From Deinococcus sp. (lineage in GTDB: Bacteria; Deinococcota; Deinococci; Deinococcales; Deinococcaceae), in assembly GCA_030524065.1 (NCBI GenBank), contig JAUNHF010000096.1:1-6919 (forward strand): a DNA stretch of 6,919 nt, written 5' to 3'. The position numbers were made by a program, and so were the translations under genes. The notes under the pieces are model-generated. The model ran no database searches and was not told the origin of the DNA. It was given only the letters and a program-made list of their open reading frames with translations. Below, one piece after another: positions 1 through 6,228 of this stretch. How positions within the stretch are numbered: position 1 is the first letter of the stretch; each line of letters begins with the position of its first letter.

Positions 1-1
1 A

Positions 2-145
2 GCGGCGGGCCTGACCCCGCAGGACTCCGCCGAACTGCTGCGGCTGGGGGCTACTCCGGAGCAGCTCACCACCTGGAACGCGCCAGAGCCGCCCGCGCCC
101 AAGCCGCCCAGGCGCAAGCGCAAAGTTGCCGCAGACCCGGCATGA
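2..145 (+). CDS. C-terminal end of an unidentified protein (partial, 5' end outside window)
   Basis: An open frame enters from the left edge and ends at a TGA at 143-145, giving 47 residues. Third codon positions are overwhelmingly G or C, as expected for a real gene in this genome, which supports the frame. The visible part begins with a short helical-looking stretch ([20 protein letters not shown], then QLTTWNAPE). It finishes in a proline- and base-rich tail ([12 protein letters not shown] followed by VAADPA). Such a tail is usually disordered and could contact nucleic acid or membrane phospholipid, but this is only inferred from charge. I do not recognise the family and assign no function. 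The gene converges on the queuosine operon on the other strand. Confidence 0.6.
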   Translation, partial: AAGLTPQDSAELLRLGATPEQLTTWNAPEPPAPKPPRRKRKVAADPA

Positions 146-146
146 A

Positions 147-170
147 AAGGTCCCCTGCCAGGGGGACTTT
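147..170. terminator. Bidirectional hairpin terminator between convergent genes
   Basis: GTCCCC (150-155) pairs perfectly with GGGGAC (162-167) around a 6-nt loop. One G-T wobble and two A-T pairs extend the stem to 147-170. Read on the minus strand, the stem is followed by CCTTTTC, a short U-run suited to ending the queF-queD-queE-queC transcript. On the + strand it is followed by TTTGGTTT, a poorer U-run that could end the upstream + strand gene. It begins 2 nt after the stop codon of the + gene and lies 32 nt beyond the queC stop. Confidence 0.7.
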
Positions 171-201
171 GGTTTGGGAGTTCTCCTTTGGGGTGGGGCG
201 C

Positions 202-918
202 TCAGGCTCCCAGCCGCTCCCGCCCGCGCCGGGTCATCAGTTCCGGGTGGCCCGCTTCCAGCAACGCCTCGTCGCGGATGCGGCAGCTGTCGCACAGGCC
301 ACAGGGCTCGGCATGGTCGCTGGCGCCGCCGCTGTAGCAGCTCCAGGTGAGGTGAACCGGCACGCCCACTTCCAGCGCTGTGCGGACGATATCCACTTTG
401 CTCATTTCCAGCAGTGGGGCGACCAGCCGGGCGCCGCGCCCCTCGCGGCCCGCCACTGTCGCCAGATCGGCCAGGGTCTGATAGGCGGCGAGGTAATCGG
501 GGCGGCAGTCGGGGTAGCCGGAGTAGTCCACCGCCGTGATGCCCAGGTGCAGGCTGCCCGCGTCTATCGCTTCGGCCAGGGATAAGCCCACCGCAATAAA
601 TACCGTGTTGCGGCCCGGCACGTAGGTGGGCGGAACCACCCCATCAGGCGTGGCCTCTAGCGGCACACTCAGGGCGTCATCGGTCAGGGCGCTGCCGCCA
701 AAGCTGCCGATGTTGATGTCAATTACGCGGTGCTCGGCCCCGAAGTGTGCGGCCACCTGCGCGGCCCGCTCCAGCTCTACCGTGTGGCGCTGGCCGTAGC
801 GAAAGCTCAGCGCGGTGGGCTGATACCCGCCCTGCGCGGCCAGGCCCAGCACGGTGCTGGAATCCAGGCCGCCCGAGAGCAGCACCACGGCGCGGGGGTT
901 GTCGTTGGGAAAAGCCAT
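202..918 (-). CDS. queC: 7-cyano-7-deazaguanine (preQ0) synthase QueC
   Basis: QueC converts 7-carboxy-7-deazaguanine, ammonia and ATP to preQ0 in the cytosol, the nitrile-forming step of queuosine synthesis. The 238-residue length is normal for the family. The ATP-pyrophosphatase P-loop SGGLDSST is at residues 15-22, followed by the FRYGQRH segment (39-45) and the YVPGRN motif (99-104). The structural zinc site is complete: C194, C206, C209 and C212, spaced C-x11-C-x2-C-x2-C. The ATG lies 2 nt after the queE stop. A weak ribosome-binding site (AGGG, 8 nt upstream) sits inside the last codons of queE, so translation is probably coupled. It is the last gene of the operon, ahead of the terminator at 147-170. 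Nothing looks broken. Confidence 0.97.
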   Translation of the reverse strand: MAFPNDNPRAVVLLSGGLDSSTVLGLAAQGGYQPTALSFRYGQRHTVELERAAQVAAHFGAEHRVIDINIGSFGGSALTDDALSVPLEATPDGVVPPTYVPGRNTVFIAVGLSLAEAIDAGSLHLGITAVDYSGYPDCRPDYLAAYQTLADLATVAGREGRGARLVAPLLEMSKVDIVRTALEVGVPVHLTWSCYSGGASDHAEPCGLCDSCRIRDEALLEAGHPELMTRRGRERLGA

Positions 919-920
919 GT

Positions 921-1643
921 CTAGTACCCTAACCCTTCGTTGCCGCCCAGCGGAATCAGGCGCTTGTCGCTGTGCTCGTCCAGGTCGTCGGCGCGGTACA
1001 GCTTGTGCATCTGGTAGCCGGCGCGCAGGCGGGGGTTGGCCTTGACCGCTTCCGTAATCGCGTTCAGCACGCGCATGTCGCGCTCACGGGCGCGGCTCCA
1101 TTCGGGGTGCAGCCAGATCACGGCCTCTTCGCGTAGCCCTTCCAGCGTCGCCAGGCCCGCCGCGATGTCGTCCGGCTCATGCACGATGATCTTGACCTCG
1201 TCGGCGCGGGCCACCACTTCCGGCAGGGGCCATTTCTGGGTGGGCTTGGGCGAGAGGGTCACCCAGTCCATCTCACCCCGCAGCGGCGCAATCCCGCTGG
1301 TTTCGATGTGAACCCGCCGGCCCAGCGCGTGCAGGGCGTCCGTCAGTGGAGCCAGATCAAACAAAATAGGCTCGCCTCCGGTGATGATGACCACGGCACC
1401 GTCCGGGCTTTCGGCGGCTACGGCCCCGGCCAGCGCGGACGCATCCATCAGTTGCACCGACTCGGGCCGGTACTCCGGATGCCAGGTGCCGGCGCTGTCA
1501 CACCAGGGGCAGTGCTGCGGGCAGCCGTACAGCCGAATAAAGTACGCCGCCCGCCCCAGGTGAACGCCCTCGCCCTGCCAGGTGTAAAAGCGCTCGTAGA
1601 CGGGATATTTGAGGTTTGAGGTTGTGGGGGATGAAGGGTTCAA
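921..1643 (-). CDS. queE: 7-carboxy-7-deazaguanine synthase QueE (radical SAM)
   Basis: QueE is a radical S-adenosylmethionine enzyme that contracts the ring of 6-carboxy-tetrahydropterin to 7-carboxy-7-deazaguanine. The frame is open upstream to an ATG at 1781, but that would overlap the last 95 bp of queD. The first possible start after the queD stop is a TTG at 1641-1643, preceded by GGGAGG at 5-nt spacing, and I chose it. This gives 240 residues. From this start the [4Fe-4S] ligands are C41, C45 and C48 in a canonical CX3CX2C (GCPQHCPWC), preceded by the substrate-loop-like YTWQGEG (20-26). The SAM-binding GGEP is at 89-92. The conserved SPKP segment and the C-terminal YQMHKLY are also visible. 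An alternative GTG start at 1701-1703 would overlap queD slightly. Confidence 0.95.
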   Translation of the reverse strand: MNPSSPTTSNLKYPVYERFYTWQGEGVHLGRAAYFIRLYGCPQHCPWCDSAGTWHPEYRPESVQLMDASALAGAVAAESPDGAVVIITGGEPILFDLAPLTDALHALGRRVHIETSGIAPLRGEMDWVTLSPKPTQKWPLPEVVARADEVKIIVHEPDDIAAGLATLEGLREEAVIWLHPEWSRARERDMRVLNAITEAVKANPRLRAGYQMHKLYRADDLDEHSDKRLIPLGGNEGLGY

Positions 1644-1660
1644 CGCGGCCTCCCGCTCGG
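1638..1660 (-). promoter_or_regulatory. queE Shine-Dalgarno and TTG start
   Basis: On the minus strand, GGAG near 1659 and then GGGAGG just before CCGCG precede the TTG at 1641-1643. No ATG or GTG occurs in frame between the queD stop (1687) and this TTG. The good ribosome-binding site at 5-nt spacing is what decides the start in favour of this rare initiator. Confidence 0.65.
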
Positions 1661-1686
1661 CTCCTTTGGCCCCTAGACCTCCAGCC

Positions 1687-2097
1687 TCACTCCCAGTATT
1701 CACAGCAGGACTCCGGCGTTTCCCACAGGAACACCCGCAGCCGCAGGTCGTCCCCGCTGTCGCCTGCGTCCAGGGTTTCACGGATGCGGCGCATGGTTTC
1801 GCGGTGCAGGAAGGCGGCCATCACTTCGGCGGTGGTGTCGCCGCCCAGCTCAGGGTGCTCGTTCAGGAACATGTGGTCCAGCCCGCCCTGCTCCACGTCC
1901 TTTTTCGCCCACTTCAGGCTCTTGAAGTCGGCCACCATAATGTCGCGGCGCACATGGGCGCTGGGGCGCAGGCGCTGGGATTCCAGCTCCATCCGCACCC
2001 GGTAAGTGTGGCCGTGCAGCCGCCCACAGGGGCCGTCATAGCCCTCAATGACATGCGCCGAGTCAAAGGTGAACTCGGTAGACAGTTTACAGGGCAT
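1687..2097 (-). CDS. queD: 6-carboxy-5,6,7,8-tetrahydropterin synthase QueD
   Basis: This 136-residue protein belongs to the 6-pyruvoyl-tetrahydropterin synthase family. It turns dihydroneopterin triphosphate into 6-carboxy-tetrahydropterin, the committed step of deazapurine synthesis. The zinc ligands are H15 (FDSAH) and H28 and H30 (CGRLHGHTY). The catalytic cysteine is C24, the conserved DH pair is D74-H75 (GLDHMFLN), and the pterin-anchoring glutamate is E126 (LWET). All catalytic and metal positions are present. The C-terminus is cysteine-rich (ESCCEYWE). Its ATG follows the queF TGA directly (TGAATG, no gap), with AAAGGA about 7 nt upstream inside queF, so the two are probably translationally coupled. 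Neighbouring queE and queC favour QueD over eukaryote-type pterin synthase. Confidence 0.96.
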   Translation of the reverse strand: MPCKLSTEFTFDSAHVIEGYDGPCGRLHGHTYRVRMELESQRLRPSAHVRRDIMVADFKSLKWAKKDVEQGGLDHMFLNEHPELGGDTTAEVMAAFLHRETMRRIRETLDAGDSGDDLRLRVFLWETPESCCEYWE

Positions 2098-2556
2098 TCA
2101 GCTGTCCTTTGGGGCCTGCTGATCGTCGGCCACGTAGTTGGCCTTGACCACCGTGCGGATTCCGCCGCGCAGGCCGTAGTCACAGTCAATGCTCAGGCGC
2201 AGGGGGTCCAGCAGCTTCACCAGGTCGGCCAGCACCCGGCGGGTGGCGTGCTCGTGGTAGATGCCCACGAAGCGGTACGAGGTCAAGTAGTACTTGAGGC
2301 TCTTGAGCTCCACGCATTTTTCGCGCGGCACGTAGCGAATCTCCAGCCGGCCAAAGTCGGGCAGGCCGCTCCAGGGACACACCGGGCTGAATTCGTCGGT
2401 GGTGATCACGATTTCGCTGGGTTCGCCGGGGTACTGCACCGGGTCGTCCTCCCGCACGGCGGGGAAGGTGTCCAGCACGGCCACGTCAATCGCGTCCAGG
2501 CCCTGCACATCGTAGCGGCGGTCAAAGCCGTTGCAGTCTTTTTGCATCTCAGTCAT
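2098..2556 (-). CDS. queF: NADPH-dependent 7-cyano-7-deazaguanine reductase QueF
   Basis: QueF reduces the nitrile of preQ0 to the aminomethyl group of preQ1 using two NADPH. The 152-residue size matches the short, single-domain type (Bacillus subtilis-like) rather than the long two-domain E. coli type. The nucleophilic cysteine is C60 in SPVCPWSGLPDF, with the general acid D67 in the same motif. The family signature ELKSLKYY is at 83-90, and H101-E102 match the substrate-binding His-Glu pair. I chose the ATG at 2554-2556 because AAGGAG lies about 7 nt upstream. An in-frame ATG at 2604 would add 16 unlikely residues. This is the first gene of the operon. Its presence implies that the cell makes preQ1 and queuosine rather than stopping at preQ0. 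Confidence 0.97.
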   Translation of the reverse strand: MTEMQKDCNGFDRRYDVQGLDAIDVAVLDTFPAVREDDPVQYPGEPSEIVITTDEFSPVCPWSGLPDFGRLEIRYVPREKCVELKSLKYYLTSYRFVGIYHEHATRRVLADLVKLLDPLRLSIDCDYGLRGGIRTVVKANYVADDQQAPKDS

Positions 2557-2702
2557 GGTTGCTCCTTGTCCGCTGCCTTGGGCCCAGCAGCGTGGCGCGG
2601 GCAAAACAGGCCCGGCCGCCCGCCAGTCTACGGGAAAAGGTGGGGGCGGCAGTGTGCCCCCGGCCGCCAGAGCCGCGCCAGCCAGCGCTCCAGTGCAGGC
2701 CC
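2557..2702 (-). promoter_or_regulatory. queF operon leader and probable promoter region
   Basis: This gap between the terminator at 2703-2735 and queF must hold the operon promoter. The best -10 candidate on the minus strand is TAGACT (2625-2630), with no convincing -35 element, so the exact site is weakly supported. The leader downstream can form two hairpins: GCGGGC/GCCCGC (2597-2623) and CGCTGC/GCAGCG (2571-2592). The second ends just ahead of the AAGGAG ribosome-binding site. I looked for a preQ1 riboswitch, which often precedes que genes, and found neither the C-rich loop nor the A-rich tail of class I. Confidence 0.4.
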
Positions 2703-2735
2703 AAAAAAAAGCCGGGGCGTGGTGGGCCTCGGCTT
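2703..2735 (-). terminator. Strong intrinsic terminator of the small acidic protein gene
   Basis: On the minus strand AAGCCG (from 2735) pairs with CGGCTT (to 2709), with a short inner GG/CC extension. It is followed by eight consecutive T at 2703-2710. This is the clearest rho-independent terminator in the window. It is oriented only for minus-strand transcripts, lies 15 nt past the stop of the 61-residue gene, and isolates that gene and pyrD from the queF operon. Confidence 0.85.
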
Positions 2736-2749
2736 AGGGTGGGGTGCGC

Positions 2750-2935
2750 TCAGAGCGCGGTGGGGTCGGGAAAGTCCTTGGATTTCTCGGCCTGATCGTG
2801 CTCGTTGATCTTTTTCAGCGCGTCCGAGCCAGCTTCGCCCACCTCGGGCACGGCGGGCTGGGCTTCGCTGTCGGGGCGGCCGGTGGTCTGGTCCATGTTG
2901 TCGGCAGTGGTAGAACGGTCTCCAGGATCAGTCAT
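2750..2935 (-). CDS. Small acidic, probably disordered protein of unknown function
   Basis: The gene encodes 61 residues with 14 Asp/Glu against 6 Lys/Arg. It has no Cys, Trp or Tyr and a single Phe, which predicts a soluble, intrinsically disordered protein. A slightly more ordered stretch, SDALKKINEHDQAEKSKDF, occupies residues 37-55. I do not recognise a family. It is supported as a real gene by its own promoter-like sequence upstream (2989-3016), a strong terminator just after its stop, and coding-like base use. The ribosome-binding site is poor (AAAG close to the ATG). An internal ATG at codon 14 has none either, so the first ATG is kept. Disordered acidic proteins are common among desiccation-related hydrophilins, but nothing here proves that role. 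Confidence 0.6.
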   Translation of the reverse strand: MTDPGDRSTTADNMDQTTGRPDSEAQPAVPEVGEAGSDALKKINEHDQAEKSKDFPDPTAL

Positions 2936-2947
2936 GGCTTTACTGTG

Positions 2948-2977
2948 CCGCTTCCCGGCGCCCGCCGGGTGAAGCGG
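2948..2977 (-). other. Strong bulged hairpin in the leader of the small protein gene
   Basis: On the minus strand CCGCTT, then a CA bulge, then CCCGGC form twelve pairs with GCCGGG-AAGCGG around a four-base loop. No U-run follows on the minus strand, so it is a poor intrinsic terminator for pyrD. It lies between the predicted start of transcription (about 2982) and the ATG at 2935. It would therefore fold almost at the 5' end of the mRNA, where it could stabilise the message or control translation. Confidence 0.6.
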
Positions 2978-2988
2978 AATTTAGCGCA

Positions 2989-3016
2989 TCTATAGGCAGC
3001 GCGCCGCCGGGGTCAG
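2989..3016 (-). promoter_or_regulatory. Predicted promoter of the small acidic protein gene
   Basis: On the minus strand CTGACC (3011-3016, four of six matches to TTGACA) is separated by 16 nt from TATAGA (2989-2994). The -35 element overlaps the pyrD stop codon at 3013-3015. Initiation near 2982 would give a leader of roughly 45 nt that starts a few bases before the hairpin. Confidence 0.5.
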
Positions 3017-4104
3017 CGGGCCTGAGTGCCGACGGCCTCGGCCACGCTGCCAAAGCCTTCGCGGCGCAGCAGGGCGGCCAGGCCCCGGCTAATCTCGGCG
3101 GGCAGGGTGGGACCGCCGTAGATCAGGCCCGAGTACACTTCCACCAAGCTGGCACCGGCCCGAATCTTCTCGAAGGCGTCCTCGGCGCTTATGATGCCGC
3201 CCACGCCCACGATGGGCACCCGGCCCCGCGTCTGCTTATAGCCCAGGCGCACCAGTTCAGTAGAGCGCTCCCGCAGTGGCTGGCCGCTCAGGCCGCCGGC
3301 TTCGCCCCGGTGTGTGCTGCGGAGCCCTTCGCGGCTCAGGGTGGTGTTGGAGATGATCAGGCCGTTGGCGCCCGCATCCAGCACCGCGTCCACGCTGGCC
3401 TCAAAGTCGGCGGGGTGCAGGTCGGGAGCCAGTTTGACCAGCACCGGGGGCAGGCGGCGGGCGCTGCGGACCCGCTGGCGCTCGGCTTCGTCCATCACCT
3501 CTGCGACCAGGGCGCGCAGGTCGCCGGCCGCTTGCAGGGCGCGTAGGCCCGGCGTATTGGGGCTGCTGACATTCACCACAAAAGCGTCGGCCACGGGGTA
3601 CAGCGCCGCCACGCAGCGGCGGTAGTCGGCGGCGGCTTCTTCGTTGGGGGTGGCCTTGTTCTTGCCGATATTCACCCACACCGGGCACAGGCGCGGCCCA
3701 CCCAAGTGCCGGCGCATGGCGTCTGTGCCGGCATTGTTAAAGCCCATGCGGTTGATCAGGGCGCCGTCTTCGGGCAGCCGGAAGAGGCGGGGGCGCCCGT
3801 TGCCCGGCTGCGCTCTGGGCGTGACTGTGCCCACTTCCAGAAAGCCGAACCCCATTGCCCCGAACGCGCTGACGGCTTCGGCGTTCTTGTCCAGCCCGGC
3901 GGCCAGGCCCAGCGGTGAGGCGAACTCACGGTCCCAGAGCGTCTGGCGCAGTTCCGGCGCGGCAGGCAGGGCCACGGAGCGCAGGGCGCCCGGCAGTCCC
4001 GGCACCTGCCCAGCCAGGCTGAGGCCCCGGGTGGTGAGGTGGTGGATGTCTTCCGGGTCAAAGCGGAACAGCTGGGGCCTGATCAGGTCGCGGTACAGGT
4101 GCAT
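3013..4104 (-). CDS. pyrD: Dihydroorotate dehydrogenase (quinone), class 2
   Basis: The enzyme oxidises dihydroorotate to orotate in de novo pyrimidine synthesis, passing electrons through FMN to the membrane quinone pool. The 363 residues and the N-terminal helix region (DPEDIHHLTTRGLSLAG, 17-32) mark the membrane-associated class 2 type. FMN and substrate motifs are intact: AAGLDKNAE (68-76), NRMGFNN (118-124), NVSSPNTPGLR (178-188) with the catalytic base serine at about S181, ISNTT (251-255), GVGGI (300-304) and VYSGLIYGGP (323-332). No Shine-Dalgarno precedes the ATG, but TAAACT lies 10 nt upstream, suggesting an almost leaderless mRNA. Its neighbours are not pyrimidine genes, so it is probably transcribed alone or with the small gene by read-through. 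Confidence 0.97.
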   Translation of the reverse strand: MHLYRDLIRPQLFRFDPEDIHHLTTRGLSLAGQVPGLPGALRSVALPAAPELRQTLWDREFASPLGLAAGLDKNAEAVSAFGAMGFGFLEVGTVTPRAQPGNGRPRLFRLPEDGALINRMGFNNAGTDAMRRHLGGPRLCPVWVNIGKNKATPNEEAAADYRRCVAALYPVADAFVVNVSSPNTPGLRALQAAGDLRALVAEVMDEAERQRVRSARRLPPVLVKLAPDLHPADFEASVDAVLDAGANGLIISNTTLSREGLRSTHRGEAGGLSGQPLRERSTELVRLGYKQTRGRVPIVGVGGIISAEDAFEKIRAGASLVEVYSGLIYGGPTLPAEISRGLAALLRREGFGSVAEAVGTQAR

Positions 4105-4114
4105 TTCGGGGCAC

Positions 4115-4120
4115 AGTTTA
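4115..4120 (-). promoter_or_regulatory. pyrD -10 element (near-leaderless)
   Basis: TAAACT on the minus strand lies 10 nt before the pyrD ATG, so transcription would start about 3-4 nt before the start codon. No clear -35 element is visible in the GC-rich sequence upstream. The absence of a ribosome-binding site fits this reading. Confidence 0.5.
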
Positions 4121-4139
4121 GCGCCCCGGCCGCCGCCCG

Positions 4140-4188
4140 AACTTCTGCCAGCAGCGGCGGGGCTGCCGGAAGTTGCCCCGCCGCTGCT
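4140..4188. repeat. Perfect 14-bp inverted repeat with pseudoknot potential
   Basis: AGCAGCGGCGGGGC (4150-4163) is exactly complementary in reverse to 4175-4188, with an 11-nt loop. In addition AACTTC (4140-4145), outside the stem, is complementary to GAAGTT (4169-4174), inside the loop, so an H-type pseudoknot can be drawn on either strand. It lies between the phosphoesterase gene stop (4213) and the pyrD promoter, and has no U-run. It may terminate the phosphoesterase transcript or act as a small repeat element. Confidence 0.75.
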
Positions 4189-4212
4189 CGGGTCCTGGGC
4201 CTAGGTTCAAGC

Positions 4213-5193
4213 TCAGGGTTTGGGCTGTGGGGCCGCCTGGGGTGCCGTAAAGGTGGGGCCGCTATACACCGGCCGGAAGCCAAAGACGCCAGGGCTGGCC
4301 GGGTCTACGGTCACTTCTACCGCGCCCACTTCGCTTTCTCCCATCACCTGCAAGCGGGTCACATTCCGCAGCTGCGGGCTGGCGGCGGTCTGGCCGGGGA
4401 AGGTGTTGGCCCCCGCCTCGGTCAGCGGCCGGTCAATGACCAGGGTGTGTGAGTCGCCCTGAATCAGCAGCACCGGCTTGCCGAACGCTTTGGCTTCGGC
4501 GGCCAGGACATTGACCGTGTCGCGCAGACCCGTATCGGTCATCAGGATGGGCGCCCCGTAAAACAGGTCCGCCTGATAAGCGATCACCACGGCGGGCGCG
4601 TTGCTGGCCTTGGCCTGGGCAAAGGTGTCGCGGACCCACGTCAGGTTGGCGCTGTTGCGGGCAAAGTGCTCGGCGGCGCTCTGCGCGGTGCGTTCCAGGC
4701 CATTGTTGCTGCCCACCACATGCACGGTGGCAAACACCACGCCCTCATGCGTCCAGCGGCTGTTTTCGGGCAGTTCGGGCTGGCGGGTAAGGGTCAGGGG
4801 CCGCTGCCCAAAGCTGCGGCTGCCCTGCGAGGTGAAAAACAGTTCGCGGACCTGGCCCAGCCGCTCCAGGGGATCGTATTTGCCCGCTTTTTCGCGGTGG
4901 CAATCGGTCCACTCGTTGTCGCCTGGGGTGTAGATCAGCGGCCCTTTGAACAGGCCGAACTCGCTGCGGACCTTCCCGAAGTTCTCGTCGCTGCACGGGG
5001 TCGAGCCGCTCTTGATGTCGCCCACATGCACGCTGAAGGCGGGGTCCAGCCCGTTGACCGTGCCGATCAGCCCTTCAAAGCGGGCGTAGTCCTCGGGCAG
5101 CTTGTAGGGCATGTCCCCCAGCGCGACGAACTTGAACGGAGCGGCCACGGCGGAGCCGGCCAGACACAGGGCCAGAAGAAGAAGGTTTCTCAT
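4213..5193 (-). CDS. Exported metallophosphoesterase-like protein
   Basis: The protein has 326 residues. It starts with a Sec signal peptide (MRNLLLLALCLAGSAVA, cleavage probably after A17), so it should act outside the cytoplasmic membrane. The mature part has calcineurin-like phosphoesterase motifs in order: LGDMPY (25-30), VGDIKSG (57-63), TPGDNEWTDCH (89-99), VHVVGSNNG (157-165), AYQADLF (205-211) and GDSHT (246-250). The usual D-x-H of the first motif is D-x-P, and a Gln-Ala-Asp replaces the usual histidine motif. This variant pattern is, from memory, characteristic of a bacterial subgroup of uncertain substrate, so catalysis is likely but unproven. The C-terminus is Pro/Gln-rich. C10 does not sit in a proper lipobox. 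There is no Shine-Dalgarno; TAGAGT lies 9 nt upstream of the ATG, suggesting a leaderless or short-leader transcript. Confidence 0.85.
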   Translation of the reverse strand: MRNLLLLALCLAGSAVAAPFKFVALGDMPYKLPEDYARFEGLIGTVNGLDPAFSVHVGDIKSGSTPCSDENFGKVRSEFGLFKGPLIYTPGDNEWTDCHREKAGKYDPLERLGQVRELFFTSQGSRSFGQRPLTLTRQPELPENSRWTHEGVVFATVHVVGSNNGLERTAQSAAEHFARNSANLTWVRDTFAQAKASNAPAVVIAYQADLFYGAPILMTDTGLRDTVNVLAAEAKAFGKPVLLIQGDSHTLVIDRPLTEAGANTFPGQTAASPQLRNVTRLQVMGESEVGAVEVTVDPASPGVFGFRPVYSGPTFTAPQAAPQPKP

Positions 5194-5319
5194 TGCTGCC
5201 GCACTCTAGGGAACGATTGTCATGCGCGCTCCACTCCGTGCAGGCCACTTCTTGTCGCTCCTTCTTTTGGCCTGGGTTGAATGGCTTTGGCTGAGACAAT
5301 GGAGCGGCGACGGGTGGCT
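5194..5319 (-). promoter_or_regulatory. Spacer between LysR and phosphoesterase genes, with promoter
   Basis: The 126-nt spacer contains a -10-like TAGAGT (minus strand, 5203-5208) 9 nt before the phosphoesterase ATG and no good -35. A 7-bp inverted repeat, CAGGCCA/TGGCCTG (5241-5247 and 5268-5274), encloses a 20-nt loop that is purine-rich on the minus strand. It lacks a U-run and is only a weak candidate for the end of the LysR transcript. I see nothing else convincing. Confidence 0.4.
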
Positions 5320-6228
5320 TTACTGGGGCGGGGCGGGCAACTGGCCCACCGGGCCCAGCACCTTGGCCGCCACGTCCAAAAAGGCGGTCAGCAGCGCGTC
5401 CTGCTTGCCACGCGGCCACACCGCCACGATGTCCACCAGGGGGGCACCCGTCAGCGGGCGGTACACCACGCCGCTCATGCCCAGGCCCTGAAAAAAACTG
5501 ATCGGCAGGAAAATCCCCACGCCCGCCGACACCAGCGAAAGCAGCGTAGGCACTTCCAGCGCCTCTTGCACCACGCGGGGCGTGAAGCCGGCCTCGGCGC
5601 ACCAGCGCATCACCTGATCAAAATAGGTGGCCCGCTGATGGCGCGGGAAAAATACGAAATTCTCGTCTCTGAGGTCGCGGATGTCCAGTTCTGAGCGCGC
5701 CGCCAGCGGGTGCGAGGCCGGCAGCGCCGCCACCAGCGGTTCACGCCACAGGGGCCGGGAGTCCAGGCCGGGGTCGCGCACGGGCAGCAGCAGCAGCCCC
5801 AGCGAAATCTGCCCACCACGCAGCGCGGTTTCCTGTTCGTGGGCGCTCAGCTCGCGCAGTTCTACGCCCACTTCGGGAAAGCGTTCCTTGAACACCCGCA
5901 CGATATCGGGCAGCCCGCCGAACACCATCCCGCCCACGAAGCCTATGGTCAGGTGCCCCACCTCGCCCCGCGCCGCTCGGCGGGTGCGTTCCAGCGTGCG
6001 CTCGGCCAGCGCCAGCGTCTCGCGGGCACCATCCAGAAACTCGCGCCCGGCTGGGGTCAGCTCCACCCGGCGTGTGCTGCGCTCCACCAGCTCGGCCCCC
6101 ACCTCCTCTTCCAGCTTGCGAATGCTGCTGCTCAGCGCTTGCTGCACCACGTACACCCGCTCGGCGGCGCGTCCGAAGTGGCCTTCTTCGGCCAGGGCGA
6201 TGAAATGGCGCAGGTGGCGGAGTTCCAT
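5320..6228 (-). CDS. LysR-family transcriptional regulator (BenM/CatM-like)
   Basis: The protein has 302 residues, the standard LysR size. The N-terminal winged helix-turn-helix reads [20 protein letters not shown], with the HTH at about 18-37, and is followed by the LTPAG element (57-61) and a charged linker helix (62-90). A periplasmic-binding-protein-like effector domain starts near residue 91 ([10 protein letters not shown]) and runs to about 290. The sequence style recalls the BenM/CatM/HcaR branch, which often senses aromatic or small organic acids, but no ligand can be assigned. The frame is open to an ATG at 6318; I chose the ATG at 6228 because the LysR domain begins there and TAGCAT (6236-6241) lies 7 nt upstream, indicating a leaderless mRNA. 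The gene is divergent from the gene at 6331 and may regulate it and itself. Confidence 0.94.
   Translation of the reverse strand: MELRHLRHFIALAEEGHFGRAAERVYVVQQALSSSIRKLEEEVGAELVERSTRRVELTPAGREFLDGARETLALAERTLERTRRAARGEVGHLTIGFVGGMVFGGLPDIVRVFKERFPEVGVELRELSAHEQETALRGGQISLGLLLLPVRDPGLDSRPLWREPLVAALPASHPLAARSELDIRDLRDENFVFFPRHQRATYFDQVMRWCAEAGFTPRVVQEALEVPTLLSLVSAGVGIFLPISFFQGLGMSGVVYRPLTGAPLVDIVAVWPRGKQDALLTAFLDVAAKVLGPVGQLPAPPQ

Noticed and set aside
100..125. Resemblance of the basic tail PPRRKRKV to a nuclear localisation signal
   Set aside because: This is a bacterial protein tail; the resemblance is a coincidence of basic residues.
2557..2604. Upstream ATG for queF adding 16 residues
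   Set aside because: The ATG at 2556 has a good AAGGAG ribosome-binding site and gives a normal-length protein. The extension covers that site.
2557..2702. preQ1 riboswitch upstream of queF
   Set aside because: Neither the conserved C-rich loop nor the A-rich 3' tail of the class I aptamer is seen. The hairpins present can be explained by GC-rich sequence.
1609..2808. Long + strand open frame (399 codons) across queD and queF
   Set aside because: It is fully antisense to queD and queF, which have complete catalytic motifs. Long antisense frames are expected in GC-rich DNA, and its translation resembles no protein I know.
4213..5193. Lipoprotein signal at C10 of the phosphoesterase
   Set aside because: The residue before the cysteine is Leu, not Gly/Ala/Ser, and a good AxA signal peptidase I site follows at 15-17.
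5206..5223. Five-codon open frame (MTIVP) with GGAG upstream, just before the phosphoesterase promoter
   Set aside because: It is too short to support, ends inside the predicted -10 element, and would not be on the phosphoesterase transcript if that is leaderless.
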